Shown piece after piece: positions 17,551 through 25,456 of a DNA stretch of 34,974 nucleotides. The first letter of the stretch is position 1; each line of letters opens with the position of its first letter. Made by a program: the position numbers and the translations under genes. This DNA comes from Bacteroidia bacterium (GTDB taxonomy: Bacteria; Bacteroidota; Bacteroidia; Palsa-965), in NCBI GenBank assembly GCA_023151315.1, contig JAKLJE010000035.1:1-34974 (forward strand). The letters are read 5' to 3'. Under the pieces are notes generated by a model. The model had not been told where the DNA came from and searched no databases. It was given only the letters and a program-made list of their open reading frames with translations.

Positions 17551-19506
17551 TTACCATTTCTTCTTGCCGAATTTCTTTTTACGTTCTCCCCCGCCACCTT
17601 CGTTTCCTTCAAGCAAAGACTTCCAGCTTCCGCCTTTGTCCTCACCGAACGATTCCTTTTTCTTTCCTGCACCGAAATCAGCTTTACCCGATTTACCACC
17701 GAAAGTTTTAGGACGATCGTCGAACGAACGTGATTTCTCTCCGTAAGATTTCCCGAAAGATTTCTTCTTACCGAAAGACGGTTTATCACCAAACGATCTT
17801 TTCTCACCGTAAGATTTCCCTCCACGATCTCCGCGTCCGCCGCGATCACCACGATCACTTCGTTCACTGCTGAAATCTTTACGCGGTCCGCGGCTGCGGC
17901 CGCCGCCACCCGGATTGTCAGAAACGTTCACACGCACTTCGCGTCCGTTCACAACTACATTAGAGAATGCTGACTCAACCATTTCTTTCGTCAATGCAAT
18001 GGTCTGAACGAACGAGAAATTGTTCTTGAGATCAATTCGACCGATGTGTTCTCTGCCAACATTCAATTCGTTGCAGAACATGCGCAGCAAATCTGCAGGC
18101 TCGAGTCCGTCAATACGACCAACCGAAACAAACCACATGATCTGTTCTCCATCGATTTCCTTACGCTCACGTTTTTCACCTTTTGCCGCAGCATTGAGAT
18201 CGTGATTCGCCAATTGCTCGATAGCTTTCTGCATTTGCATTGAAACCAATCTGCGCAATGCATCACCGGGAGTCAAGCCTTCCATGGCTTCTTCCATCAA
18301 TTCAAGATACTTTGAATCCAAAGTTTTCTCTTCAGGAAAATCCATGATGCGTTTCGCAAATGCGAGTACCTGATTCTTCATAGCATCTTCACCTGTAGGA
18401 ACAGGGAGAAAATTCAATTTCATCTTGGTGCTGCGTTCGATATCGCGAAGCTTATTTTGTTCTTTAGAGTGAAGAAGAAGAATTGAAATTCCGCTCTTTC
18501 CTGCACGACCTGTACGTCCGCTTCTGTGCGTGTAGCTTTCCGGTTCATCAGGAGCCTGATAATGGAAAACGTGTGTAACGTCATCCACGTCAATACCACG
18601 TGCTGCAACGTCGGTTGCAACGAGAACTGTGATAATTCTGTTACGGAAACGTTTCATTACGAAATCACGTTGCGCCTGAGAAAGATCGCCATGCAGTGCA
18701 TCGGATGGATAACCATCGCGAACAAGATGATCCGCAACTTCCTGAGTTTCCGCCTTTGTGCGGCAGAATACGATTCCGTACATACCCGGATGCGCATCGA
18801 TAAAACGACGCAATGCAGGATAACGGTCACGTGCCTGAACAACAGTGTAGAAGTGAGAAATCTCACCGGTCTTCTGCGCGCCTTTCACGCTTACAGTAAC
18901 CGGATCATTCATATAGTTCTTTGCAATACGAGCAACGCCATCAGGCATTGTAGCAGAGAACAGCCATGTATATTTTTCAGACGGTGTTTCAGCGAGAATT
19001 GTATCAATTGCTTCGCGGAAACCCATGTTCAGCATTTCATCGGCTTCATCCAGAACAACAGTGTTGATGTTGCCCAGTTTCATTGCGCCGCGTTCGATCA
19101 TATCGTTAACACGACCCGGTGTTCCGACAATCACGTGAACACCACGCTTCAGTTCTTTGATCTGCATGCTGATGCTAGCACCACCGTAAACCGGTAAAAT
19201 GCTCACGCCTTTCATACGTGCTGAGAAGTTTTTCAAGTCGCCGGCAATCTGCACACACAATTCACGTGTAGGACAAAGAATGATGGCCTGCGGATATCGG
19301 TTATCAAGATCAAGTGCGTTCAGTACAGGCAACCCGAAGGCAGCTGTTTTACCTGTTCCTGTTGCAGCCAATCCAACCAGATCGGAGTTGCGTTGCAAGC
19401 AAACAGGAATAGCTTGTTGTTGTATGGGAGTTGGGGTTTCAAATCCCATTTCAGCTACGGCAGTAGCCAATTCCGGGCGTAAACCCAATTCAGAAAATGT
19501 ACTCAT
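17551..19506 (-). CDS. DEAD-box RNA helicase with DbpA-like RNA-binding domain and basic Gly-rich tail
   Basis: In this 651-residue protein the helicase core shows the Q motif (TPTPIQQQA), AATGTGKT (47-54), PTREL (79-83), DEAD (153-156), SAT (184-186), ATDVAARGID and HRSGRTGRAG. A domain at about 480-550 ('WFVSVGRIDGLEPADLLRMFCNELNVG') looks like the DbpA/CsdA C-terminal RRM-like fold. The last 90 residues are low-complexity Arg/Gly/Lys/Ser/Phe repeats (GDRGGRGDRGG, SYGEKRSFGDK). It should unwind structured RNA in ribosome assembly or cold adaptation. It has a TAnnTTTG promoter and a structured leader of about 60 bases. Confidence 0.93.
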   Translation of the reverse strand: MSTFSELGLRPELATAVAEMGFETPTPIQQQAIPVCLQRNSDLVGLAATGTGKTAAFGLPVLNALDLDNRYPQAIILCPTRELCVQIAGDLKNFSARMKGVSILPVYGGASISMQIKELKRGVHVIVGTPGRVNDMIERGAMKLGNINTVVLDEADEMLNMGFREAIDTILAETPSEKYTWLFSATMPDGVARIAKNYMNDPVTVSVKGAQKTGEISHFYTVVQARDRYPALRRFIDAHPGMYGIVFCRTKAETQEVADHLVRDGYPSDALHGDLSQAQRDFVMKRFRNRIITVLVATDVAARGIDVDDVTHVFHYQAPDEPESYTHRSGRTGRAGKSGISILLLHSKEQNKLRDIERSTKMKLNFLPVPTGEDAMKNQVLAFAKRIMDFPEEKTLDSKYLELMEEAMEGLTPGDALRRLVSMQMQKAIEQLANHDLNAAAKGEKRERKEIDGEQIMWFVSVGRIDGLEPADLLRMFCNELNVGREHIGRIDLKNNFSFVQTIALTKEMVESAFSNVVVNGREVRVNVSDNPGGGGRSRGPRKDFSSERSDRGDRGGRGDRGGKSYGEKRSFGDKPSFGKKKSFGKSYGEKSRSFDDRPKTFGGKSGKADFGAGKKKESFGEDKGGSWKSLLEGNEGGGGERKKKFGKKKW

Positions 19507-19537
19507 AAGTTGTAGTAGACCCTTCGGCTTTTAGTTG

Positions 19538-19566
19538 GCCCGTCCGGACAGACTATCCGGTAGGGC
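19538..19566 (-). promoter_or_regulatory. Structured 5' leader of the DEAD-box helicase gene
   Basis: Within the predicted leader the minus strand folds as an outer GCCC/GGGC stem (19563-19566 with 19538-19541), a 2x2 internal loop, and an inner CCGGA/TCCGG stem (19556-19560 with 19544-19548) closing a 7-base loop. It sits about 30 bases before the ATG. Leaders that fold like this often control cold-shock helicases, but that role is inferred here. Confidence 0.4.
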
Positions 19567-19570
19567 GGCG

Positions 19571-19578
19571 CAAAGGTA
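19571..19578 (-). promoter_or_regulatory. -7 promoter box of the helicase gene
   Basis: TACCTTTG on the minus strand is a perfect TAnnTTTG and is followed by GCGCC, a common context in Bacteroidota. Transcription should start near 19565, giving a leader of about 60 bases. No clear TTG is found 20 bases upstream. A 7-bp-phased repeat tract begins 8 bases upstream. Confidence 0.55.
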
Positions 19579-19586
19579 CACAATTA

Positions 19587-19614
19587 GACGTTAGGCTGAA
19601 GATTTTAGACGAGA
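19587..19614. repeat. Degenerate 7-bp-phased GAC-TTA repeat tract
   Basis: Four consecutive 7-mers on the plus strand are GACGTTA, GGCTGAA, GATTTTA and GACGAGA. They keep the phase and consensus of the better-preserved tracts at 25228-25276 and 25397-25417. The tract lies just upstream of the helicase promoter. It is degenerate, so it was recognised only by comparison with those tracts. Confidence 0.4.
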
Positions 19615-19670
19615 GATAGTTGAATAGTGGCAAGTAATCGATGAGTGGATCGATAAACTCCCAATGAAAA

Positions 19671-20366
19671 TCAGCTTTGACTTGCTGCAAGTTCTTTCAC
19701 AAGACGCATCACAAACTCCAATTGCTCTTCTCTCGAAAGCTCTGAATTATCGAGCACAACCGCATCTTTAGCCTGAATAAGCGGATTTTCTTTGCGGTGT
19801 GTGTCTTCATAATCGCGTTCCATAAGATTACGACGCACATCATCGCGTGACACAACACTTCCTTTGGATTGCAGTTCATCCAAACGACGTTGAGTGCGAA
19901 TATCAGGATCGGCCGTCATGAAAATCTTCAATTCCGCATCAGGAAACACGTTTGTACCTATGTCACGACCATCCATAACAACAGCTTTATTCTTTCCCAT
20001 TTCACGCTGCAATGCAACCATGCGCACACGTACTTCACGAATCTTGCTAACGGGACTTACGAGATTGGAAACTTCCATCTGACGGATTTCCTTCTCCACA
20101 TTTTCACCGTTGAGATAAGTTTCCGAAGTTCCTGTAGCCGCATTGAATCGAAATGAAAGTGAAATATGATCGAGAGATTTTACGATGTCTTCTTCAATGA
20201 ATGCGCCGTCCTTCACAATTCCATGTCGCAATGCATACAGTGTAACCGCGCGGTACATTGCACCTGTATCAACATAGCTGTAGCCCAGTTTTGCTGCCAA
20301 CGCTTTTGCCAGAGTGCTTTTTCCGCAGGAAGAATATCCGTCTATTGCAATTGTGATCGGGTTCAC
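19671..20366 (-). CDS. cmk: Cytidylate kinase
   Basis: This enzyme of about 231 residues phosphorylates CMP and dCMP with ATP. Visible motifs are the P-loop GYSSCGKST, the CMP-site VDTGAMYRAV, MDGRDIGTNVFPDAELKIFMTA, the QRRLDEL lid and the late RDYEDTHRKENPL. The open frame starts at a TTG (20384), but GTG at 20366 begins right before the conserved ITIAIDG strand and follows a near-consensus -7 box TATCTTTA by 5 bases, so GTG is preferred. It ends 164 bases before the helicase start. Confidence 0.93.
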   Translation of the reverse strand: MNPITIAIDGYSSCGKSTLAKALAAKLGYSYVDTGAMYRAVTLYALRHGIVKDGAFIEEDIVKSLDHISLSFRFNAATGTSETYLNGENVEKEIRQMEVSNLVSPVSKIREVRVRMVALQREMGKNKAVVMDGRDIGTNVFPDAELKIFMTADPDIRTQRRLDELQSKGSVVSRDDVRRNLMERDYEDTHRKENPLIQAKDAVVLDNSELSREEQLEFVMRLVKELAASQS

Positions 20367-20453
20367 GGGGGTAAAGATAACCAATCGTTTTCAGTGGTGA
20401 AGCCATCCCGCTGCAGATGCTCAAATACCGTAAGGAATGATTAATTTCGTGTC

Positions 20454-20918
20454 ATGCATAAGAAGCCGGTTGTTTCATTGGAAGACATCAATTCTCAGGA
20501 AAGAGAGCAATTGTCTGCAGTTACAAAAAAGCAGTTGATGAATGGAATACTCACGAATCTCGTGCCTTTTGTCCTGTGTGCCTTGGCGGCGGTATATATC
20601 AACCTGAAATGGTTGAGCTGGAAAATGGATAACGAGAATCTGCGCGCCTTTCTGAATTTCGCATTGGTGATCGGTTCTTTACTCCCGGCAAGAATGTTTG
20701 TGAATAAAGTTCTGCAGCACAATAAAGCTATGAGCGCCTGGAAGAAGAAAGTGTTCCGTGGTGAAATCAGCGGCAAAGAAGGCAACACTGTTTTTATTTC
20801 AAATCAGAAAATTAAACTGCCGGCTGATATGGCCGCTTCTTTTCAAACCGGAGATGTTGTTGAAATCGGAGTAAGTACCGTGAATGATCTGGTGATTTAC
20901 GCCACGAAACAGCAATAA
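20454..20918 (+). CDS. Small membrane protein of unknown function
   Basis: This 154-residue protein has a charged N-terminus, two hydrophobic segments (about residues 31-48 and 66-80), and a C-terminal soluble part (about 95-154; 'VFRGEISGKEGNTVFISNQKIKLPADMAASFQTGDVVEIGVS') that reads like a small beta-barrel or SH3/OB-type fold. I do not recognise a family. A near-consensus -7 box TAATTTCG (20442-20449) lies 4 bases before the ATG. The stop codon directly abuts the stop codon of the convergent acyltransferase gene. Confidence 0.65.
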   Translation: MHKKPVVSLEDINSQEREQLSAVTKKQLMNGILTNLVPFVLCALAAVYINLKWLSWKMDNENLRAFLNFALVIGSLLPARMFVNKVLQHNKAMSAWKKKVFRGEISGKEGNTVFISNQKIKLPADMAASFQTGDVVEIGVSTVNDLVIYATKQQ

Positions 20919-22283
20919 TCAGGCAGGAGGAATTATTCCTTCAGATCTCAGTTGTTCTGCAATTTCTTTGAACTCATCAATAATTTCCCGGCGTTGCTTT
21001 GTGATGTCAGACATCAGATCTTTTCTGGATCGGAACACCGAAATGTACTTCCATCGATTGGAGATGTAATACAAGGAACGCATGTAGTACCATGCCCATA
21101 AGCCGGAAGGAATCCATGTTGCGATAATGCTCAGATCAATCCACCAAACAAATTCAAAGCGACGTAACAGAACGATGAGCAGAATGTACCAGATCAGAAA
21201 GAACAGCATTCCTGCTGCAGCACCGATAGCACCGAAGAATTCTCGCTGCTTCACAAGTTTCCTCGAAAGAAAAGATGCCGTGTAAAAGGGAACATAATTG
21301 ACTAACGCTCCATAAATGAAGATCGGAAATCCGAGAAGGATCAGCGCCAGTTCACCCAACCAATAATAGTAGCGACTACCTGCTTTACGTCCTGCGCGAA
21401 CCAATTTGTCGGAAAATCCCAACTCATCGAGTTTCCAGAAGTAGCTTTTCATTTTACTCACCACTTCAGTAACACGTGAACGGTCGTTATGCAGGAAGTG
21501 TCGCACCGCCATTGAGATATTGCGGATCATTTCCAGCTCGCGGACTTTCAGTTCCGCAGAATGAACCTTCTCACCCACGATCTCTGCGCGGTAAATGCGT
21601 TCAATCATTCGTGTTATTCCGTCGGCCTCTTCATGTTCGATGTGAATCACTTCACTTTCCAATCGTTCGCGAATAACGTCAGTAACTTTCTGCGCCGCTT
21701 TAAAAGAATCAGCTTCATGTTCGCTTTTATAATCGAGCATGGAAATCGGTTCGCTGTAACTGAGCAAAACATCCTGACGAAAAATATGCGGATCATCGTA
21801 GTTGATTCCGAGGCATGCAATTTTCACATCTTGCTTGTAGCCGGACGCAGCACAAGCTCCCAATGCAATTCTTGCAGCCCCGGTTTTTATCTCTTTCAGT
21901 TTACGTTCCGTAATACTGATGCCTTCCGGAAAAATGAGAATCGCATCACCACGCAATAAATGCTCGTAACATTTGGCGAATGTTTCATCGTTCTTATGCA
22001 TTTGCGTAGGATCATCCTGCTTTCTGTAGACAGGAATCATATTGAACTTCGGCAGCAACCACTTGGCAAAAGCACCTTTAAAAACTGCGGCTTTGGCAAG
22101 GAAATAAATACGACGTTTCGTACTGGCTGCGATAACAATCGGATCCAGAAATGCTCCGGGATGATTGGCACAAATCACCAAAGGTCCGCTCTCCGGCAGG
22201 CGTTCCGCATGAAGACGGAAAGTCTTCCTGAAGAAATACTTAAAGGTTATCTGAAACAGGAGCTTCAGAATGTTGTACAGCAT
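20919..22283 (-). CDS. PlsC-type lysophospholipid acyltransferase
   Basis: This protein of about 454 residues has an acyltransferase domain near the N-terminus with NHPGAFLD (catalytic His41 and Asp47, spaced H-x5-D as in the NHPxxxxD subgroup), a basic YFLAKAAVFKG block and the FPEGIS substrate-binding motif. The C-terminal half has paired hydrophobic segments (about residues 310-335 and 355-405). It likely acylates a lysophospholipid such as lysophosphatidate. The frame extends to a GTG at 22325, but a perfect -7 box (22287-22294) lies in that extension, so ATG at 22283 is the better start. It is divergent from the aminotransferase gene. Confidence 0.85.
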   Translation of the reverse strand: MLYNILKLLFQITFKYFFRKTFRLHAERLPESGPLVICANHPGAFLDPIVIAASTKRRIYFLAKAAVFKGAFAKWLLPKFNMIPVYRKQDDPTQMHKNDETFAKCYEHLLRGDAILIFPEGISITERKLKEIKTGAARIALGACAASGYKQDVKIACLGINYDDPHIFRQDVLLSYSEPISMLDYKSEHEADSFKAAQKVTDVIRERLESEVIHIEHEEADGITRMIERIYRAEIVGEKVHSAELKVRELEMIRNISMAVRHFLHNDRSRVTEVVSKMKSYFWKLDELGFSDKLVRAGRKAGSRYYYWLGELALILLGFPIFIYGALVNYVPFYTASFLSRKLVKQREFFGAIGAAAGMLFFLIWYILLIVLLRRFEFVWWIDLSIIATWIPSGLWAWYYMRSLYYISNRWKYISVFRSRKDLMSDITKQRREIIDEFKEIAEQLRSEGIIPPA

Positions 22284-22286
22284 TTT

Positions 22287-22294
22287 CAAATATA
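22287..22294 (-). promoter_or_regulatory. -7 promoter box of the acyltransferase gene
   Basis: TATATTTG on the minus strand is a perfect TAnnTTTG and ends 3 bases before the ATG at 22283. It excludes the longer GTG start and implies a leaderless mRNA. No clear -33 element is seen 20 bases upstream. Confidence 0.5.
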
Positions 22295-22354
22295 CATTTA
22301 AGCGATCATATTCGGTACGGAGCACACCAACTGCAACTGACTCCGAATAACGTT

Positions 22355-22362
22355 TAACTTTG
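22355..22362 (+). promoter_or_regulatory. -7 promoter box of the aminotransferase gene
   Basis: TAACTTTG is a perfect TAnnTTTG and ends 4 bases before the ATG at 22367. The -33 position is not convincing. It faces away from the acyltransferase promoter, so about 60 bases separate two divergent promoters. Confidence 0.5.
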
Positions 22363-22366
22363 CGGT

Positions 22367-23554
22367 ATGTCTTCCAACCGTGAAATTTTCTTCAGGCATG
22401 TCGCTCAAACCAGTCCGGCGCCGCTGGCATTGGAAATCGAACGCGCAGAAGGAAGTTTTCTATATGGATCGAAAGGTGAAACTTATGTTGATTTGATCTC
22501 CGGCATTTCGGTGAGCAATATCGGTCATCGTCATCCGAAAGTAGTTCAGGCCATCAAAGATCAAAGCGACAAGTATCTGCATTTGATGGTTTACGGTGAA
22601 TATGTTCAATCACCACAAGTGAAACTAGCAGAGCGCATTGCCTCTCTTCTACCCGCTTCCCTGAATTCCGTTTACTTTACCAACAGCGGTGCTGAAGCGA
22701 TTGAAGGAGCATTGAAACTAGCAAAACGTATCACAAATCGTGCAGAAGTAGTTTCCTTCCGTAATTCCTATCATGGAAGTACGCATGGTGCGTTGAGCAT
22801 CATGGGAAGCGAGACTTTCAAGAATGCATTCCGGCCTTTGATTCCCGGCAACCGATTACTGAACTACGGAGTTGAATCCGAGTTGGAACAAATCACGGAA
22901 GAAACAGCCTGTGTAGTTGTTGAACCGGTGCAGGCTGAAGCAGGTGCGATTTTTCCTGATAATAATTTTCTGAAGAAACTTCGTAAGAAATGCGACGACA
23001 ACGGAGTGATTCTCATCTATGATGAAGTTCAAACCGGATTCGGTCGCACAGGCAATCTTTTCGGATTTGAACACAGCGGAACTGTTCCTGACATAATTGT
23101 CTTCGCTAAAGGAATGGGTGGTGGAATGCCCATCGGTGCTTTTGTTTCATCAGTGGAACGAATGACTTTGCTTACGCACGATCCTGTCTTGGGACATATC
23201 ACAACATTCGGTGGACATCCGGTTTCCTGTGCAGCGGCGTTAGCAACAGTTGAAACTATTGTTGCAGAAAAATTACATGAAGCGGCCGCAATCAAAGAAC
23301 AGATTATACGAGCAGAGCTGAAGCATCCCCGTATTCAGGAAGTTCGCGGAAAAGGATTGCTGCTTGCAGTTGTTTTCGATTCATTCGAAACCAACAAGAA
23401 AATAATTGATAAAGCAATTGAAGAAGGTGTAATCACGGACTGGTTCCTGTTCTGCGATCATGCGATGCGCATTGCGCCTCCGTTGAATATAAGCGAAGAT
23501 GTGCTGATTGAATCGTGCAGAAAAATCGTAAAAGCGATTGATTCGATTCAATAA
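22367..23554 (+). CDS. Class III PLP-dependent aminotransferase (acetylornithine/ornithine type)
   Basis: In this 395-residue enzyme the fold-type I signature is clear: FTNSGAEAIEGALKLA (phosphate-binding), NSYHGSTHGALS, LIYDEVQTGFGRTG with Asp219, and FAKGMGGGMPIGAF with the PLP lysine K248. The family includes acetylornithine, ornithine and 4-aminobutyrate aminotransferases. No arginine-pathway genes flank it, so the exact substrate is undecided. Its 3' end overlaps the convergent CoA-binding gene by 7 bases. Confidence 0.88.
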   Translation: MSSNREIFFRHVAQTSPAPLALEIERAEGSFLYGSKGETYVDLISGISVSNIGHRHPKVVQAIKDQSDKYLHLMVYGEYVQSPQVKLAERIASLLPASLNSVYFTNSGAEAIEGALKLAKRITNRAEVVSFRNSYHGSTHGALSIMGSETFKNAFRPLIPGNRLLNYGVESELEQITEETACVVVEPVQAEAGAIFPDNNFLKKLRKKCDDNGVILIYDEVQTGFGRTGNLFGFEHSGTVPDIIVFAKGMGGGMPIGAFVSSVERMTLLTHDPVLGHITTFGGHPVSCAAALATVETIVAEKLHEAAAIKEQIIRAELKHPRIQEVRGKGLLLAVVFDSFETNKKIIDKAIEEGVITDWFLFCDHAMRIAPPLNISEDVLIESCRKIVKAIDSIQ

Positions 23555-23907
23555 TTTCCAACGGAAAGCATCACGAGCGTACACGCTTCCACAGTTTCAA
23601 TTCCCGCCTCAGTACATAACTTTTCAAATTCGGGGTTCTCGGTTCCGGGATTGAATATTACGCGCTTCGGTTTCAGGGACAGAACATAATCATACCACGA
23701 AGGCTGATTCTGCGGTCCGACGTAAAGTGTAACTGTTTCCACATCTTCCAACACAGGAAAGCCTGTAAGAATTTCCACATCACCTATTTTACCTGCACGC
23801 AAACCGACCGCTACAACAGGTTCATTGTGTTGTACCAATGATCGTACCGCACGATTACTGTAACGATCCGTATTTTCCGATGCGCCGATTACAACTGTCT
23901 TTCCCAT
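23548..23907 (-). CDS. CoA-binding domain protein (YccU-like)
   Basis: This 119-residue single-domain Rossmann protein begins 'KTVVIGASENTDRYSNRAVRSLV', the CoA-binding domain signature seen in succinyl-CoA ligase alpha subunits and in stand-alone YccU-type proteins. It also has 'YVGPQNQPSWYDYVLSLKPKRVIFNPGTENPEFEKLCTEAGIETV'. No enzyme activity is expected from the domain alone. The ATG overlaps the TAA of the upstream MFS gene (TAATG), so the two are translationally coupled. Confidence 0.85.
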   Translation of the reverse strand: MGKTVVIGASENTDRYSNRAVRSLVQHNEPVVAVGLRAGKIGDVEILTGFPVLEDVETVTLYVGPQNQPSWYDYVLSLKPKRVIFNPGTENPEFEKLCTEAGIETVEACTLVMLSVGNY

Positions 23908-25208
23908 TATGGTTCCATTTCGTTTACACCTTCAACATAGTTGAGATCCTTACCGTAGGTTTCTTCAAGTCGTTTCAAAGCAATGAACGCGATTACGAAT
24001 GTCACTATCCCGACAATAATTGCAGCTTTGATATTTCCGAAACCTGCATTACCACTCAACATCTGAAAACTCATTGTGAGCAGAATTGCTCCGCCGCGTA
24101 CAAAGTTCGGTGCTGTTGTTGTAACTGTTGCGCGAATATTTGTACCAAAAAGTTCAGAGGCTGATGACATAAACACCGCCCAATATCCCGTGGCGAAACC
24201 GATAATCACAACGATTGTATAGAAAACAAAAAGTGATTGCCCGGCAAACAGGAAGTAAGCGACGGAACACAATACAACAAGGACTAAGAAAATAAAGAGT
24301 GCCCGCTTCCGGCTTTTGAGATATTGACTCAACCAACCGCTGACAATATCGCCAATGGTAATGCCGCAATACGCAAGCGTGATTGCCAGTTTCGCATTTG
24401 GAGGATTCTGTTTCAGTGTCGGACTCAGATCTGCGCCCACTTCCGGACATAAGGTGATGAGAATTCCCATTACATACCAAACCGGTAAAGCGATCAGAAT
24501 GATGTTCAGATATTTTCCGAACGTCTTCCATGAAGACAAGAGCATAAGGAAGTTTCCTCGTTTGACTTTACTCTCCTTAATCTTGGAAAACATTCCGGAT
24601 TCATAGACCCCGATACGCAAAACCAGAAGTAATAATCCCAAACCACCACCGATGTAATACGACATTCTCCAATCGTTCAATGACATATTGACGACACCTG
24701 CAATCACAGCGCCGAACAGTCCGACCGATGCCACAATCATTGCGCCCCAACCTCGATTCTCTTTCGACATTGATTCACTAACAAGTGTAATTCCGGCACC
24801 CAATTCGCCTGCCAATCCGAAACCGGAAACGAATCGTAGAATCGCATACTGTGTAGTATCCACCACCATTCCGTTCAGAATATTCGCAATAGAATACATA
24901 ATGATGGAACCGAACAACACAGACAATCTTCCCTTCTTATCTCCAATCACGCCCCAAGCGATTCCGCCGACAAGCATACCGAACATCTGCCAATTAAAAA
25001 GCATGATTCCAGTATCCTTGACTAAACCTTTGAATTGTTTTGTTTGCAATACGGATTCGGGCATCCCGGCTCCGAGAATATCTGTGAGACTGGAAACACG
25101 TTCCATTCCGAACAATACGAGATCGTAGATATCTACGAAGTAACCGAGCGCTGCAACCAGCACAAGCATCCCGACGCGTTTATCGCTGAGTTCGTTTTTA
25201 AGAGACAT
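23907..25208 (-). CDS. MFS transporter (sugar/metabolite:proton symporter-like)
   Basis: In this protein of about 433 residues with about 12 hydrophobic helices, loop 2-3 carries GVIGDKKGRLSVLFGSI (the MFS G-D-x-x-G-R motif). A second related loop, GWLSQYLKSRKRALFI, marks the start of the C-terminal half. The architecture fits the metabolite-H+ symporter branch (ShiA/ProP-like). The substrate is unknown. The frame is open upstream to 25298, but that stretch is only the translation of a 7-bp repeat tract, so the start is ATG at 25208. A -7-like box (25213-25220) precedes it by 4 bases. Confidence 0.88.
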   Translation of the reverse strand: MSLKNELSDKRVGMLVLVAALGYFVDIYDLVLFGMERVSSLTDILGAGMPESVLQTKQFKGLVKDTGIMLFNWQMFGMLVGGIAWGVIGDKKGRLSVLFGSIIMYSIANILNGMVVDTTQYAILRFVSGFGLAGELGAGITLVSESMSKENRGWGAMIVASVGLFGAVIAGVVNMSLNDWRMSYYIGGGLGLLLLVLRIGVYESGMFSKIKESKVKRGNFLMLLSSWKTFGKYLNIILIALPVWYVMGILITLCPEVGADLSPTLKQNPPNAKLAITLAYCGITIGDIVSGWLSQYLKSRKRALFIFLVLVVLCSVAYFLFAGQSLFVFYTIVVIIGFATGYWAVFMSSASELFGTNIRATVTTTAPNFVRGGAILLTMSFQMLSGNAGFGNIKAAIIVGIVTFVIAFIALKRLEETYGKDLNYVEGVNEMEP

Positions 25209-25212
25209 TTTG

Positions 25213-25220
25213 TAAATATA
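25213..25220 (-). promoter_or_regulatory. -7-like promoter box of the MFS gene
   Basis: TATATTTA on the minus strand matches TAnnTTTG at 7 of 8 positions and ends 4 bases before the ATG. The 7-bp repeat tract (25228-25276) occupies the region where the -33 element would be, and no clear TTG is seen there. Confidence 0.4.
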
Positions 25221-25227
25221 TGCATTA

Positions 25228-25276
25228 GACTTTAGACGTTTGACGTTTGACGTTTGACGTTTGACGTTAGACTTTA
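25228..25276. repeat. 7-bp tandem repeat, seven units
   Basis: Seven exact 7-bp units stand in register: one GACTTTA, four GACGTTT, one GACGTTA and one GACTTTA. The edge units match each other, while the four central units are identical. The tract lies in the promoter region of the MFS gene. There are no spacers, so it is not a CRISPR array. Confidence 0.9.
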
Positions 25277-25313
25277 GACTGACGCCTGCCGGCAGCAAGG
25301 AATTACTATTTGC

Positions 25314-25329
25314 TTGAACTGACGTTCAA
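25314..25329. other. Perfect inverted repeat in the MFS / DUF2279 intergenic region
   Basis: TTGAAC and GTTCAA form a 6-bp dyad around the 4-base centre TGAC. It lies 106 bases upstream of the MFS start, between two divergent promoters, and could be an operator. A short ACCCC/GGGGT hairpin followed by TTTT (25340-25355) is next to it; with no gene ending here, its role is unclear. The rest of 25281-25396 shows a 10-bp palindrome CTGCCGGCAG and nothing else I can assign. Confidence 0.35.
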
Positions 25330-25396
25330 TAATAATTGCACCCCTTCGGGGTTTTGTCAGATGGTGTAGCCAAAATAAATGACAGAGTTTCTTATA

Positions 25397-25417
25397 GACG
25401 TTAGACTGTAGACTTTA
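25397..25417. repeat. 7-bp tandem repeat, three units
   Basis: Three in-register units, GACGTTA, GACTGTA and GACTTTA, are followed by the half-unit GAC. They have the same phase and consensus as the tract at 25228-25276, 120 bases away. The tract ends 5 bases before the -33 element of the DUF2279 gene. Confidence 0.75.
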
Positions 25418-25422
25418 GACAG

Positions 25423-25453
25423 TTGGCTGTCATTAAGTAAATCGTTAGTTTTA
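25423..25453 (+). promoter_or_regulatory. Promoter of the DUF2279-like gene
   Basis: A -33 TTG (25423-25425) is followed after exactly 20 bases by TAGTTTTA (25446-25453), 7 of 8 matches to TAnnTTTG. The ATG follows after 3 bases. That ATG opens the only good signal peptide, so the mRNA should have almost no leader. Confidence 0.6.
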
Positions 25454-25456
25454 TAC

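Noticed and set aside
18526-19197. 223-residue plus-strand open frame opposite the helicase gene
   Set aside because: It lies wholly within the DEAD-box coding region on the other strand and is rich in Cys and His as expected of an antisense frame.
25228-25276. Possible CRISPR array
   Set aside because: Units are 7 bp and contiguous with no spacers, and no cas genes are present.
25209-25298. N-terminal extension of the MFS transporter reading KRQTSNVKRLKSN
   Set aside because: It is the translation of the 7-bp repeat tract and lies upstream of the likely promoter box; ATG at 25208 gives a normal MFS start.
25340-25355. Intrinsic terminator between the MFS and DUF2279 genes
   Set aside because: The stem is only 5 bp and no gene ends nearby on either strand.
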